64,000 nt of DNA from Aphelenchoides besseyi. Taxonomy: Eukaryota > Nematoda > Chromadorea > Rhabditida > Aphelenchoididae. Every line of letters begins with the position of its first letter. Positions within the stretch are counted from its first letter, which is position 1. A program made the translations under genes and the position numbers. The stretch lies in the NCBI GenBank assembly GCA_024699855.1, contig JAMPIQ010000001.1:17732001-17796000 (forward strand), given 5' to 3'. The notes beneath the pieces are model-generated. The model saw only the letters and a program-made list of their open reading frames with translations. It was not told the origin of the DNA and ran no database searches. Positions 48,276 through 59,539 of the stretch are shown piece by piece.

Positions 48276-50254
48276 ATGACTACAAAATACGAGATTAACT
48301 TAAACCTTTTAATTAACGTAAGTTAACAAACTCGGAACTAAGAATCGAATGTGTTTCAGAATTTCAAAAACGCTTCTTCAGCTCATGGAATCGAGTCGTT
48401 GGCGGCAATTGTGTTCGGTTCAAGCTCGAACAAAACGATTAGCAACGTTTTCTTCGTACCAAAAGATCCAACCAAAATCCAAAGAGCCGTCGAATGGCTG
48501 CGATTGATGATTGCGAACAATTGCGAGTTGTTGGGAAGCGATGATCCCTGTGGAGTGGAAGTTCCGAAGTTTCAGCATTTGAAATTGAACGCCTCAAACT
48601 TGAAGGCGATGAGCGCACAAGTGAGTTTTTGATTACTTCTTTTGAGTTCATTTCAAGTTAGAAATTGGCAACTCGAATGCTCACCGTCAAAGCAAACGAG
48701 ACGCTCAGCATTCCGGTGGATGGAGTTAACGTTCGAGTACAATTCAAGGTCCAATTACCAACCGAGGTCTCCACGTTTGCTACCCAACTCGACGAGTTCA
48801 AGAGTCAAATTAAAAGTTTGCACTTTGTGGACGAGGAACAAACGTTTCGAATTGATGGAACACAAACAAACAGCAGCGTGAAGTCGGGCGTTAAGAACGT
48901 GAAGAAGGTGAGTGGTTTTATCGGAGCTATCAATTCGAATTTTTTGAAGGACTCGCCAAATCAAAAGACGTACTTTTGTGTGCCGACAGCCGCAGATTCC
49001 GTCGACGAAGTGATCTTTCGCTTGAGTCAATCACGCAAGCAAATCGTTTCGTTAACCTAAAGTATTAGGTTTTTTTAGACTTGAACTCGTCAAACGATCG
49101 GACTTTTGATTTTTCCGTTCTTCTTCGTGTTTCCACTGAGATTTCTGATCAGGAGCTTCACAAAGAAATTTGTCAGCGATCAACTCAAGTACTTGAACAA
49201 GTTTATCGATTGTTCACACAAAAGGTTGGTTATCAGTTTATGTTTGTGCTTAAATTGGATTCAGAATAAAGTGTTTGATGTCGACTGTTTCACATTCCAA
49301 TTCCCGGGTTACAGTCATTGGACGACCGTTGTGCTGCCGACAAGCGATGAGCTTCGAAGTGAAAATGATTTCAACGATATTAAGATAACCGAACTGTTTA
49401 GGTGAATTTGTTGATGAATTTGGAATCATTTTGAATCTCACACATCCCAAGTTGTCGCTGTCATCGACTCGTGCACTCCAGTTCAATGCTCAGCCTCAAA
49501 ACGGATTGCTCGTTAATCCGCACGAGTTCTTGAAAGGTGAGAACATAAAGTTAAGAGCTCATCCTGAACTGAGTTTGCAGCCAATCCAATTGGACAACTG
49601 GCAACAGTTAGTGGTATTTATCATTATCACCATTACATGCAAGATGGCTTTGATGATTCGGGATGGGGTTGTGCATATCGTTCATTTCAAACCGTATGCT
49701 CATGGTTGAGATCGCAGGAACACACGGACAAACCAATTCCAACACACAAGGACATTCAGCAGGTGCGTCAAAGTCATTTCTCATTAACTGGATTTTTTAG
49801 TGTTTGGTTGATATTGGAGACAAAACGGCAAAGTTTGTCGGAAGTAAGCAATGGATTGGATCGACTGAGTTGAGTTTTTGTATGGAGACAATGTTCGGAA
49901 TTAACTCTCGAATTCTGACCACAAACTCGGGTGCTGAAATTGGTGAACATGCTCGACAACTGCTCTATCATTTCGAGAATCACGGCGGTCCCGTGATGAT
50001 TGGTAAGTGAAAAGCGGCAGCCTTAGATGTTTGTTTTTGTAGGAGGTGGTCAATTGGCTCATACGATTCTTGGAATCGACTACAACACAAAGACTGGAGA
50101 CTGTCGGTACCTTGTTCTCGATCCTCATTACACTGGTGAAGAGCAGTTGGATCGAGTGTTGGCCGGTGGATGGTGCGCTTGGAAAAGTTCGAATTTCTGG
50201 AAGAAAAAAGACTTTTACAATTTGCTTTTGCCTTTGACATCCCCATTAAGTTAA
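48276..50254 (+). CDS. UFSP2: UFM1-specific protease 2
   Basis: Cysteine protease that matures UFM1 and removes it from targets, mainly at the ER. A short first exon (48,276-48,317; [14 protein letters not shown]) splices to 48,360. The middle exons are weakly conserved, as usual. The catalytic domain is strong: NPHEFLK joined by splicing to [36 protein letters not shown] (catalytic Cys), [47 protein letters not shown], and [13 protein letters not shown] (catalytic Asp and His), ending [20 protein letters not shown]. The intron before SGIYHYHH uses GTGAGAAC...CAACAG. One junction near 49,030-49,080 did not resolve cleanly; a weak donor (A|GTCAAT) makes the frames meet. All three catalytic residues are present. 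Confidence 0.93.
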
Positions 50255-50459
50255 TTTAAAAAGCTGTTAAACTATTTATAATAAACTTTTATCTTATTCA
50301 TTTCTTTAAATCAATGGTCACAATCGATTATGCAGTTTGCAGTAAACAAATTTCAAACGTAGAATAAAGTATTTAGAATCAAAGGTGAAGACGATCGCTT
50401 TAAGTGTTTTTACAAGAGTTGAATAAGGTAGTAAAACATTTTGAGCTTCATTCTCAATT
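50255..50459. other. 3' flank of UFSP2
   Basis: AT-rich, with AATAAACTTTTATC just after the stop, a likely polyadenylation signal. Nothing else seen. Confidence 0.5.
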
Positions 50460-51080
50460 CTGAAGAGTTTTATAGTTAATCGAAGGTACTCGACTTTAGG
50501 CGATTTCTGAGTATGTTTTCGACTTCAATTCTACTCTCAATCGACCGTTGCTCTCCAAACTTTCAAGATAATAATTTTCTAATTTCATTAATATCTGAGT
50601 CAAATTACAGCTCACCAGAATCAGCAGAAAAAGCTGCACAAACTTTTGCAATTTTGGACGATTTTTGACACATCCTTCAGCTTTGAAGTGCTGTCATTTC
50701 TCTCTTAGTTGTCTGGTAGATAAAAATGTGGACATATTGAATAGCCAGTTTATTGGGATTTCTATTGATATAATATGGGCAATGGTTGTTGCTAGAATCC
50801 CCGAGATAAGTCGATCGACGCGATGGATGTGCTATACAAGGGAATGGGGGGTGTTGTGTATTTTAGCTTGTTGGCTGGTTGGATTCTGTTGATATTGACA
50901 GGGTTTGGATTCCATCAGTAATGTTTGTTGTTCTGTTAATTAGACGCGTTTAGAGTCACTGGACCTCGAGTTGTAGTCAATGGAAGGTGGTTTCTCCGAG
51001 CTTGATGTCTGATAGTTGACATTCTTCTTTGTTACCTTTTCAGGTCAGCTGCTTCCACTAGTTAGTTTGTGGATATCTAT
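50460..51080 (+). repeat. Dispersed repeat family, copy D
   Basis: Nearly complete copy, opening GAAGAGTTTTATAGTTAATC and keeping the G-rich core at about 50,836-50,855. Its first 500 bp differ from copy A as much as the other copies do. From about 50,955 it is nearly identical to copy A, marking the left limit of the duplicated block. Confidence 0.85.
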
Positions 51081-51591
51081 TCTATGCGATTGATTGTTGT
51101 AGAGTTGAGTTTTGAGTGATTGTATAGTTTAACTTATCACCTCAATCTTCAGCTATTTCTGACAACGTCTATTGGTCAGAGCTGAGTAGTGAGAGGTCGG
51201 GTGTTAGCAAATTAGTGTCTACTTCCTTCATATAATGTACTCAACAATCTCCAGAAGAATATGAAGTCAACAAAAAGTCCAGAGTCATGGTTTCGATTCA
51301 GTAGCTTGAAGCTTATCTCCAGCAAAGTTATTGCAGTACAAAGACTTGCAACGACGATATTACGCCAAACAGAATTGACTTCCAACGTGGTTTAGTACCA
51401 ATTTCCGACTCTGATCGGCTTTCGATTTCTCTTCAGAATTGGAATAGAAAGCCCAATGATAAGTAGTCGTTTGGTCCAAATGATTCTTTTGTTTCCTAAT
51501 ACAACAAATGTCAAACATGAAAGTTCTTTGTTAATCAATACAACAATCCAGTAGTTCGAGATCAAGACTAGGGATTTGAAACGTCCAATCT

Positions 51592-52016
51592 TCATTCGGC
51601 CTCTTCATAGTACTCGAGCGCCGCATGAAACATTCCAGAAAAACATTCGACGCGGTTTTGAAGCGTCTTCACGGACTGTTCTATTCTTTGACTGACATTG
51701 TTTTCTTCGGTCGATTGACTGGTTGATTGTGTAGGAACGTAAACCGTGTTGCCAAGACGAGCACCATCGAATTGTTGCCGATTGTACATGGACTTTTCGT
51801 TCAAGCTCTTCTTTTTGAGTTCCGTGCACATCTCTAGGCACTCCTCGAGCTTCTTTTGCACATCGTTTAGTTGAGCTAGTGTGTTGCGGGCTATGGATTC
51901 GTGGTTTGTCATCCAAGCGCGCAATTGTTCTTCGTACACCTTCTCTCGCACTTCCGCTTCCAAGTTTGATTTGATACTAGGTAATGGAGTGGTGACATGG
52001 CTACTGAATTCACTGT
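51592..52016 (-). CDS. Coiled-coil exon, possible alternative 3' end of the propeller gene (copy 2)
   Basis: I see no change from copy 1 in the 141-residue frame. It again starts right after GGGTTTCAG, lacks its own ATG, and would join in frame to a donor inside the propeller gene's last exon (C|GTATCT near 52,131). The gap between the propeller gene's stop and this acceptor is only 21 bp here. Confidence 0.5.
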
Positions 52017-52037
52017 CTGAAACCCATAAGATTAGCG

Positions 52038-53237
52038 TTATTTGAAGGCTATGGAGAGAGACATTTGTTTGAAATTGGTAGGCAGTTGGCTGAGAATGAA
52101 GTCGTAAGCCGAAAACCGAGCGTCGAAGATACGTTTCAAGCGCAACCAGACCAAATCGGAAAGTTTATCTGGTTGACTAAAGTGTTTCTTGTGAATCGTT
52201 GATTTGAACCTCAACTTACTTGAAGACGAATCGATGAATACTTTTTGTCCTTTCATCACCTGTGCTCACAATAAGCGCTCGTTCTCCATCGCTGTGCATT
52301 GCTTGAATTGAATGACTGAACTCGAAGGATGTTCTCTGCCACTTTTTCGTATCCAAATCTAATGATATGATTCTGGATCTATATTCATCGACGCACTTAT
52401 CGCGCACAAAAAGTTTTCTCCCGATACAACAAAATGGACTTTCTGTTACCACATGATCGAGCTAAACCGTAACTTGTAATTATTGCGTCAAGAATAGTAC
52501 TAATACCAAAATCGGACATTCTACTATTTGCCAATTGATTTTCGGTTCTTGAACATACGTGCCGCTTGCGATTGAGAACTTGACCATATCAATCTGCTCT
52601 CGTCGATCATAAACAGTCTCGTTATAAACTAGACCGTAAAGAACGCCGTCCGAACACTCAACACCCTTCATACTCCTTGGGGCTTTAAGGCGAGATACTT
52701 GGAGTTCGTCATTGGTCTCCATCTTAACGATAAAAAATTCAGAGCCGTCTATATGGTTGTAAACATTTAAGACCACTCCTTCGTACAAGTTTGGCGGGTA
52801 AGATAGTGGAAACCATCTAGCATAACCAATTTGAAAGGAGAGTGTCACTTTGGTGGTTTGTTTGACGAACACTGTCGATCGTTTGAAGTCGACTTCTCCA
52901 ATAGCCAAATATGCCGAGTCGCGCAGAGTGAACAATATGAGCATTGTATTCAAATCAAATGCAAAAGCACTCCTAATGCGTTCGTCATCTTTTTTCAATG
53001 GAACACCTCCAATCGTTGCCGTTGAAAATTCAGAAGAAAGTTTCCTAAATGAAAAGTTCAATACAAATGCCTGTATAATTACTTTGTCCTCGTGTGGAAT
53101 AAGTCGACGACCGTAAAGTCGTCACCGCAATTACGTATCAAGAAACGACCCTCAAAAGAATACGTCAAAGGACGGCCTGGTGGCCAAAATCTCCCCATGC
53201 AGTTGCGATCGACTGGTGGAGCGTTTGTTTCCGTCAT
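52038..53237 (-). CDS. Uncharacterised kelch/beta-propeller-like protein (copy 2)
   Basis: The same four-exon layout as copy 1 gives 357 residues. The protein is near-identical apart from a changed residue in the GTYVQEP(T/K)INWQ stretch and a new C-terminus: loss of 2 bp near 52,067 (ACATTTGTTTGAAAT against ACATTTGTGTTTGAAAT) replaces KHKCLSP with KQMSLSIAFK. The functional guess is the same as for copy 1: beta-propeller-like, role unknown. Confidence 0.65.
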
Positions 53238-54323
53238 TGCTAAAATCTAAACGGTTAGTGAAAAGCTCGAAGTCCAGATCTACAACGATAATGCCCGAAC
53301 GGAAGTCTATAAACGTTGTAAGACAACAATCTTGATGCCGTTCGAGTTGTCCAAAGCGAGTTTACAGCTGCCCAACTGAAACGTAGAGCAACTCGAAGAT
53401 ACAAGATCTTTGGGTGACTGCGATAGTCATTCGGAAACACGCCAATTTTCGGGTATTCAAATAAGTTCTTGGCGCTACTTGGAGCACTGCAGTGGAAGGT
53501 TCACGAAGATGCCAGTTTCTGAACCGAAAACATGACTGCGAACCTTCTTACTGCAGGTCTACTCTACCGCGACTCAATTTGTGGATGCGCTGCCAAAGAC
53601 GCGGCGCAAAAGCAACGCCGGATCGTAAACGTGTCTCTCCAGTTGCCGGTCTCTCGTGACCGCGCGTCGAAAGTTGCTTGAAGTCGTGTGTCCTTCTAAC
53701 TAAACTCGACAATCTTATTAACAACAGCAACGTTCAAGTAAGCAATCACTAGATGTGAAGCTGAGTGTGCTTGCAAAACCACACGACTGTTCTTCAAGCA
53801 TCGGAATGAACTTTGAGCCGACGATTTGACTCAAAGAGCTTGTAAAATTAGGAAGACAGAAGTTTCTGAATAAGCGAACACCAACTCGAATAGTGTCAAT
53901 ACATTCAACAAACTTGTCGAAATCGGTATTTGCCGTCGTTTCAAAACACGGTTTGTTTGGGAACTTATCTACGAGCTTACAACCGTTAGTTCTCAATCCC
54001 TCCACATTTCACTGGGACAAAGTTCAAGTGAGATTTCAATGACACTCTTCGACTGCCCAGCTTTCCTATTTGTTGTTAATCGGTTACTATCTCAAAGTTG
54101 AGGTTACAAAATAGTCTGTGGTAACGTCGATCGACTCGCTAAGAAACGAGCTCAAAAGTGGGAGACGTCAAAGACCAATTTGTCTCCGAGACGGATATTA
54201 GCGCGTTCAGTTCTCCTTCAACTTTCTTGGCGATCTGATTGACCGACAAAAGACGGTCGTTTGTTTTTCGCATCGCGCCGTCGACATCGCAGTCCACGAC
54301 TTTCTCGTGGCAAAATCGACCGA
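53238..54323. other. Shared intergenic region between divergent genes (copy 2)
   Basis: Counterpart of 5,340-6,426. It has most of the sequence differences between the two blocks, including a local cluster at 53,745-53,990. A minus-strand open frame (53,718-54,005) is 95 codons here and shorter in copy 1. Confidence 0.4.
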
Positions 54324-55464
54324 ATGGATTTTATGGACGACATGATCGCCTCCACGACTCCGAAGCACTGGTTCGACGTAACGCCGTTTCGGCTGTGGAC
54401 ATCCTTTTTGCTTTGATCGAGCGAGAGATTCTGAAGGTCCGGAACCTCATTCCGCGTGTCGACTTATCGGAAATCGGAAGAAAGTGGTGGAGCAGTTTCC
54501 GAAATGGTGGGACCAGATGTTGGAGTTTCTGTCCTAGCTATCCGGCAAGTGAGTTTTGTTGTTTGTTTTCGTGTTCTAGTTTCTGTTTCCAGTCCTCAGC
54601 AACGTACGTTGGCCGGAAAGGATGCGCTCTTGGACACCGATTTGCTGAACTTTGAACGAGTTTCGTTGGCCGACGATTCCGGTTATTTGGATTCGATTTC
54701 TTTGGGCAACTCGACCGTTTGCACGGCAGCGGACAACAAACGTCTTGCCGAACTGAAGGCCCAGTTGGCCGAGTTGCGATCCACCGTCAGTATCTTGACA
54801 AGCGCGTTGCAACAGCGTTCGGGAACTCAGGTTTGCTCGACTGCTTCGTTTCCATCATTTCCGTCTTTCAGTCCGGTCATTCACCTTCTCCACCTCCCGA
54901 TCCCGCAAAAAACGGATCGATTCCTCCGGTTAGTTCGAGTTTCTTGTCATTGTTTTGATTCGTCTTTCAGGTCGCCAAAAACGTTCTTCCACCACCTCCT
55001 TTGCCTGTCAAATCGACTTCTGTTCCAGTTGCTCCGCCTCTTCCGAACTCAAAGACCGCCGTTCCAGTGGACAAGCCGACGGTTCAACCGGAAGATGCTG
55101 ACGAGGAGAAGGAGAATCTGCCCAAGGAAGCGAATCCGCTCGAGTCGACTGGTGGCGATCTGATGTCCGCATTGACGGCCGCGCTGAAGAAACGCCGCAA
55201 AAGTAAGCGAGCTCGTTCATTGAACGACTTCATTCGGATTTCAGTGATGGGCAGCGGAGTGTCGACGAGCAAGTTCGACGAACTGGAGAAACCGAAACTC
55301 GGACTCAACTCCACCGGCGACCATTTGCTTTGTGCAATGAGAGAAAAGGTAAGAAGCCAAATCCTTACATTCAGGTTTCCATTTGGTTTTAGGTTCCACC
55401 ACCAGAAGTGAATGATTCTCACGATTCCGACTGGTTCGAACGGGACGACGAGGATTGGCGTTAG
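54324..55464 (+). CDS. Coiled-coil, proline-rich protein with WASH-like WH2 and acidic tail (copy 2)
   Basis: The intact version. The last donor is a normal AAAAG|GTAAG, so the frame runs MREK to VPPPEVNDSHDSDWFERDDE and ends DWR. From the coiled coil on, the layout is coiled coil, poly-Pro, WH2-like GGDLMSALTAALKKRRK, and an acidic end with Trp. Together these are the marks of an Arp2/3 nucleation-promoting factor, and WASH1 has a very similar 'LMSDLFNKLVMRRKG...DDW' end. No WASH N-terminal domain is seen, so this is not a plain WASH1; MTFR1-like remains the alternative. The exons before the coiled coil could not be settled. Confidence 0.55.
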
Positions 55465-55767
55465 ACTCACTAGAATTTGTTTTTGTATCGGGTTTCTTTT
55501 TGTAATCACATCGCCTTTACACTTCTGTCCCCTAACCTCAGTCTAATCAAAGATCTAAATCGACCACTGCTTCACGTTTCTGTCCTGTCCATCGTTCCGT
55601 CGTACTCCAGAGTTTTTTGCATCGGAATAAAGCGTAACGTAGAAACTAGTGTCTTTTGTGTTTCTTTGCGAACGTCCTTGTCGCTGCACATTTCGGCTAA
55701 TCCGCCAGTGATCCGCAGTAATTGCGGTCAGAATCAAGAGCAGAAATCGAAGAGACGAAGCAATCGA

Positions 55768-56262
55768 ATGACTTTCTGGTCGGAGATGATTCCCATCGTT
55801 GTTTTGATTCTGTTCAATCCAACACCCAGTTTGGCAAGCCAGGCGACGATTGTGGAAGTTGTGAGTTCATTCGTTGCAATGTTTTGAACTCATTGTTTGT
55901 GTAGCCTCACAAGCTGGTCGTTTATTCGAATCCACTCATTCACATAACTCCGGTTGCCGTATGTTCATCGAAAGACCATTCCTTTATTCAAAACTGTTTA
56001 GTCCAATTCGTCGGTTTCAATGCCACGCGATGGTGAAGCGACCGTCGTGGAAGAGCAAATGGACACCAAGGATCAAGAGATCTTCAGAACCGGACCCAAT
56101 GAGCAGATTCTGATGAGGACGTTGGTCAAATTGGACACCGAATTGCGCGCAGTCAACGAATCTACGACTGAATCAGCTGCGGATGTCGGTTCGACTGTTA
56201 ACAGCAATCACTTTGATTGGTTTTTGCTTTCGTTTTCTTTGTTTTTTTTCGATTTTGAATGA
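55768..56262 (+). CDS. Small secreted, possibly GPI-anchored protein (copy 2)
   Basis: The same signal peptide, three exons and hydrophobic C-terminus as copy 1, but ending SLFFFDFE because of small changes in the T-rich last codons. At the end of the signal peptide PSLAS replaces PSLVS. The acidic last residues make a GPI signal less typical here than in copy 1. Confidence 0.6.
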
Positions 56263-56372
56263 ACTGCTGAACAATGAACAGAACTTTTGTTTTACTTCAC
56301 TCGTTTATATTGCAAATGATTAGCAGAATCTTTTATTGAGAAAACAAAAACAAATAAAACAACAGGTAAGAC

Positions 56373-56775
56373 TTATTGCTTACCATCCAAATTCTTTGTC
56401 ATCTTGTTTATTTCCTTCGTGACACCTGCAATATTTGTTTAAAGGACTAAAAAGTATGGACTTACTTATAGCAGCAATTTGAATTTGAGATGTACTTGGC
56501 CGCATATGCGACGTCCAACTTGCAGCATCCATCTTTTCCGTTCCGAACATCGGCTCACCTCGTGCAAGTCTTTTCTGCAAGTCTTTGCATCTGGTCCTGT
56601 ACTCCAAGAGCTGCGCTCGGAGGTCGTCCCTTTCGGTTTCTAAGGCCCAAACTTTTTTTCCAAATCTTCAATTGTTTTCTGGGCCGTCGAATCGTCATCT
56701 GAAAATCGAGGGTTAATGACAAAAACAAACGAAGAACTTACTTAGAGAATCGTGTCGTATTTCGTTTTGTTCCAT
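56373..56775 (-). CDS. Coiled-coil protein gene, diverged copy 2, probably frameshifted
   Basis: Exon 1 (MEQNEIRHDSL) ends at a GTAAGT. Exon 2 reads DDSTAQKTIEDLEKK in one frame and WALETERDDLRAQLLEYRTR then CKDLQKRLARGEP in the next. The heptad pattern runs smoothly across the switch at a run of seven A's (about 56,655-56,661), so one missing A would explain it. The short last exon gives VTKEINKMTKNLDGKQ. Only the 5' flank and the 3' end resemble the gene at 8.5-9.5 kb. It could be a pseudogene or an assembly error in a homopolymer. Confidence 0.4.
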
Positions 56776-57239
56776 TCTTTTCTAAGACGGTAATGACCAA
56801 AAACAAATTCTAATGGAAATCGACGCTTCAACGCTTACGATTCGAACGAAACTCCCGCCATTGGCGCAAAGTTTTCCGTTTCGAACACAAATCTTGTCAT
56901 TTGATGTCAACAAAACTTGTGGTTCTTCCAGCAATATACTCGTTAATTTAAGACGTAGCAATTTCTGTTGAGTGCTCGTGTCCACTCTTTCTGGCGAATT
57001 TCAAACGATCAGTTACTTTGACTGAGCAATTCGAAGTTTGAACGAGTTCGAAGAGAAGATTGAATGTTTCTAAGTTCAAATTGTTTGTTTCTTGAGTGCC
57101 AAATGAAGGTCTTCAGAGTTTTTAAGAAGTCGATATTTATTCGCAACGTACACTAATAGAAGTTTAGCGAAAAGTGACATTGATGCCAATGGGGAGTTTA
57201 CAGGAATTATGCGACAAAAAGAGGAAAAGGTCGTGGAAG
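56776..57239. other. Intergenic with conserved 5' flank
   Basis: The first half (56,813-56,950) is the counterpart of 9,570-9,705. The rest, up to the end of RNASEK, holds nothing recognised. Confidence 0.5.
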
Positions 57240-57625
57240 TTAGAAAACCTGAGTCGTGTTGAATTTGTTTTGCCAGAAAACGACGATGAACGTGACCAAG
57301 TACATGCCGGCAGCCGTCCAACATTGCGTCGCCTTTTCGGAGTATTTCTGTTCGATTGTACTGAAAACAAAAGCAAAAGGAATCAAAATCAAAGTCACTT
57401 ACTCGCGTTGTAGACTCTTTTCCTCTTCTTCTGATAGTCCCAAATCGGGGAACAGCGTGACGGCATTCATGTAGAAGAACAATCCGAGAAGGCCGAGGAA
57501 AATGACTCCCCAAATTGACATGATCATGCTGTAAATCGAACACAAAATTAAGATCGAATGTCTACGACAAAAACTCACCAGAACATGGACAATTTGGGTC
57601 CGCAGAACGGAAAGAATTTTCCCAT
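57240..57625 (-). CDS. RNASEK: Ribonuclease kappa / V-ATPase membrane-sector subunit f
   Basis: Small two-pass membrane protein, first named as a ribonuclease and now known as a component of the V-ATPase Vo sector in animals. Exons 57625-57579, 57528-57403 and 57360-57240 join in frame to 97 residues. Sequence order matches the family: CGPKLSMFC (vertebrate CGPKLAACG), TM1 SIWGVIFLGLLGLFFYMNAV, the acidic loop LSEEEEKSL, then TQCWTAAGMYLVTFIVVFW (TM2) and a short tail. Length equals the family's usual 95-100. It faces the V-ATPase subunit e gene. Confidence 0.92.
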
Positions 57626-58145
57626 TTTGGTCGAACTGAAAACAAAAATATTTCGAGAATTCACGTGAAATTGAAAGCCACGATGACGCGTCCGAGAATA
57701 CTCGCAATTGGAATGTGAAGTTCGCCGAGTGACTGATAAGACCAAAAAAACAGAAAAAACGAGTCGACTGAGTCTCAACGATCCGAAAGCACAGTCCACA
57801 AGTGCACAGATCGAGACTGAAAAAGACCAATATTCACGACGAACAACTGCAAATGAAAGGACGCACACCGCACCACCACCGCCGTCGAATGGTTTTCGAT
57901 CTTGGTCTTCGAGGCTGCGCGTTTTCGATTTTGCGACTCGCGAGTTTGTGTCGTTGTGAGTTGACTTGAGACGATTGGATCAACAGAATTCGATTAACGT
58001 CCACGGCAATCGATTTCCACGACAATTCACGAGATTATTGAATTTTCTGTTCGAGTCGATTTCTCGTCATTTCCGGGAGTTTCGTTAACATCCGTGTATT
58101 CGACTTTGTAGGAAAATTACTTTAATCGTTCTTTTAGGTTTTGCG
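57626..58145. promoter_or_regulatory. Shared promoter region between RNASEK and V-ATPase subunit e
   Basis: The two start codons point away from each other and are 520 bp apart, with no other gene between. A TTTTAG shortly before the subunit e ATG suggests a 5' UTR intron or a trans-splice site within this gap. Confidence 0.55.
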
Positions 58146-58515
58146 ATGTCCGTTTGGATTCCATTGGTTGCCGTTACGGCATTTTGGGTTCTCGTCGGTG
58201 CCGGTGGTCCGTTTCTCGTTCCCAGTGGTCCGAATCGAGGTAAACGTTTTGTTTTCGAAGTTCTTTTTGAATCGATGAAAACCTTCAAAAACATTTTGTC
58301 TTTTTAGGTATCATCCAAACGATGATCATTCTAACCGCTGTATGCTGTCACTTGTTTTGGATTATTGTCTACTTGCATCAACTGAATCCGTTGATTGGAC
58401 CGCAGATTCCGGTGAAAACAATTTGGTAAACTGTTTTAAAAGGTATCGCTCATTATCTTTTGAACTCTTCAGGTGGATCAACCAGCAATGGGGACACGTG
58501 GAAGCGAAACCCTAA
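58146..58515 (+). CDS. ATP6V0E: V-type proton ATPase subunit e (Vo sector)
   Basis: Small two-helix subunit of the membrane sector of the vacuolar proton pump. Exons 58146-58239, 58308-58425 and 58473-58515 join in frame to 84 residues, the usual 80-odd. Helix 1 is [20 protein letters not shown], followed by [11 protein letters not shown]; helix 2 is [20 protein letters not shown], followed by LNPLIGPQI. This arrangement, with the conserved LNPLxGP motif, is diagnostic. The neighbour on the other strand is RNASEK, another membrane-sector component. Confidence 0.95.
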
Positions 58516-59539
58516 GGCGACATTCGTGACTATCTAACTTCGATCGATTCTTGGCTTTCTAGATCTTAACTTCTCTACTGTATATTTTCGTTACTGGTCG
58601 CCTGGGAATAAATATTTCTATTGACTGAGTAAGCGCAAAAACAAATCGGTTTTTGATTTGCCTTCCAACCAAAATCTTGTGTGCACTTGAGGGAATTCGT
58701 TGCCGAGTGCTCATAACAAGTGACATGTTAACGAACCAGTCACTACCTCCAACGATGTTTGTGAGTCGATAGTTTGCGCAAGAATGAGACTTGCCGGTGG
58801 TCCTCATTTCTTTCTGTCCACACACAACCGTCGAAGAAACGTTTTCGACTGCGCGCGGACGTTTTTGAAAGGTTGGCCGAGCGGAATGTCCAACCGTTTG
58901 TTCGGAAATTAAACAGATTCCCGTGTGTTTTGAAGCCAACGGGCGGGATTTTCGTCTTTGTCGCCATTCACCACTCCTGTTCCTTTTCGATGGACACTTT
59001 TGGTTGTCGGAAACCTTTCGGATGTCAAACACCTTTCGTCGATGCTCTTCGACCATCTATCTTGTACACTTGTTCTGGCGTGTTTATTGCGGACATCAAA
59101 AAGCGTTTGATTCATTACTTTAATTGCAGTTGTTCTGTTAATTAATCCAAGTACTTGCACGGCGAATTCAATGTTCAAGCACAGTCATCTAACACGTGAA
59201 GCTCGCGATAAGGTAGGTTCCACTGTTTGGTTTTTCGATATTCACCTCCGATTACTTCCGAGCTCTCAACCTCAAATCTCATTCAAATATAGAAGTTAAA
59301 GAAAGTTTATCACGGCTTGAGGTCCAACGCTGAAAATTGTTAGAAAATTTCGAAACGTTGAGTTCAGTCATTTGAATTCAACGGACCAGAAGACGTCGAT
59401 TATTTATGTTCAATTGTGCATTCAACTTCAAAGTTTTTGAAAACCAAACTTTTACTTTCAAATAGCGGGAAGATTTACAAAACTAAACAATTTGAAATGA
59501 AGATTCACAACCTAACTATTAAACTGTACATTCGAATCT
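58516..59539. other. Intergenic, nothing recognised
   Basis: Begins with the 3' UTR of the subunit e gene (AATAAATATTTC near 58,607). The rest, to the end of the scramblase-like gene, has no supported coding exon. Confidence 0.4.

Larger units (their letters stand above)
50955..56270 (+). repeat. Segmental duplication, copy 2 (5.3 kb, direct)
   Basis: Second copy of the block at 3,055-8,375, with the same gene order and orientation. The genes in this copy look more intact: the WASH-like-tail gene keeps its acidic end here. Confidence 0.95.
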
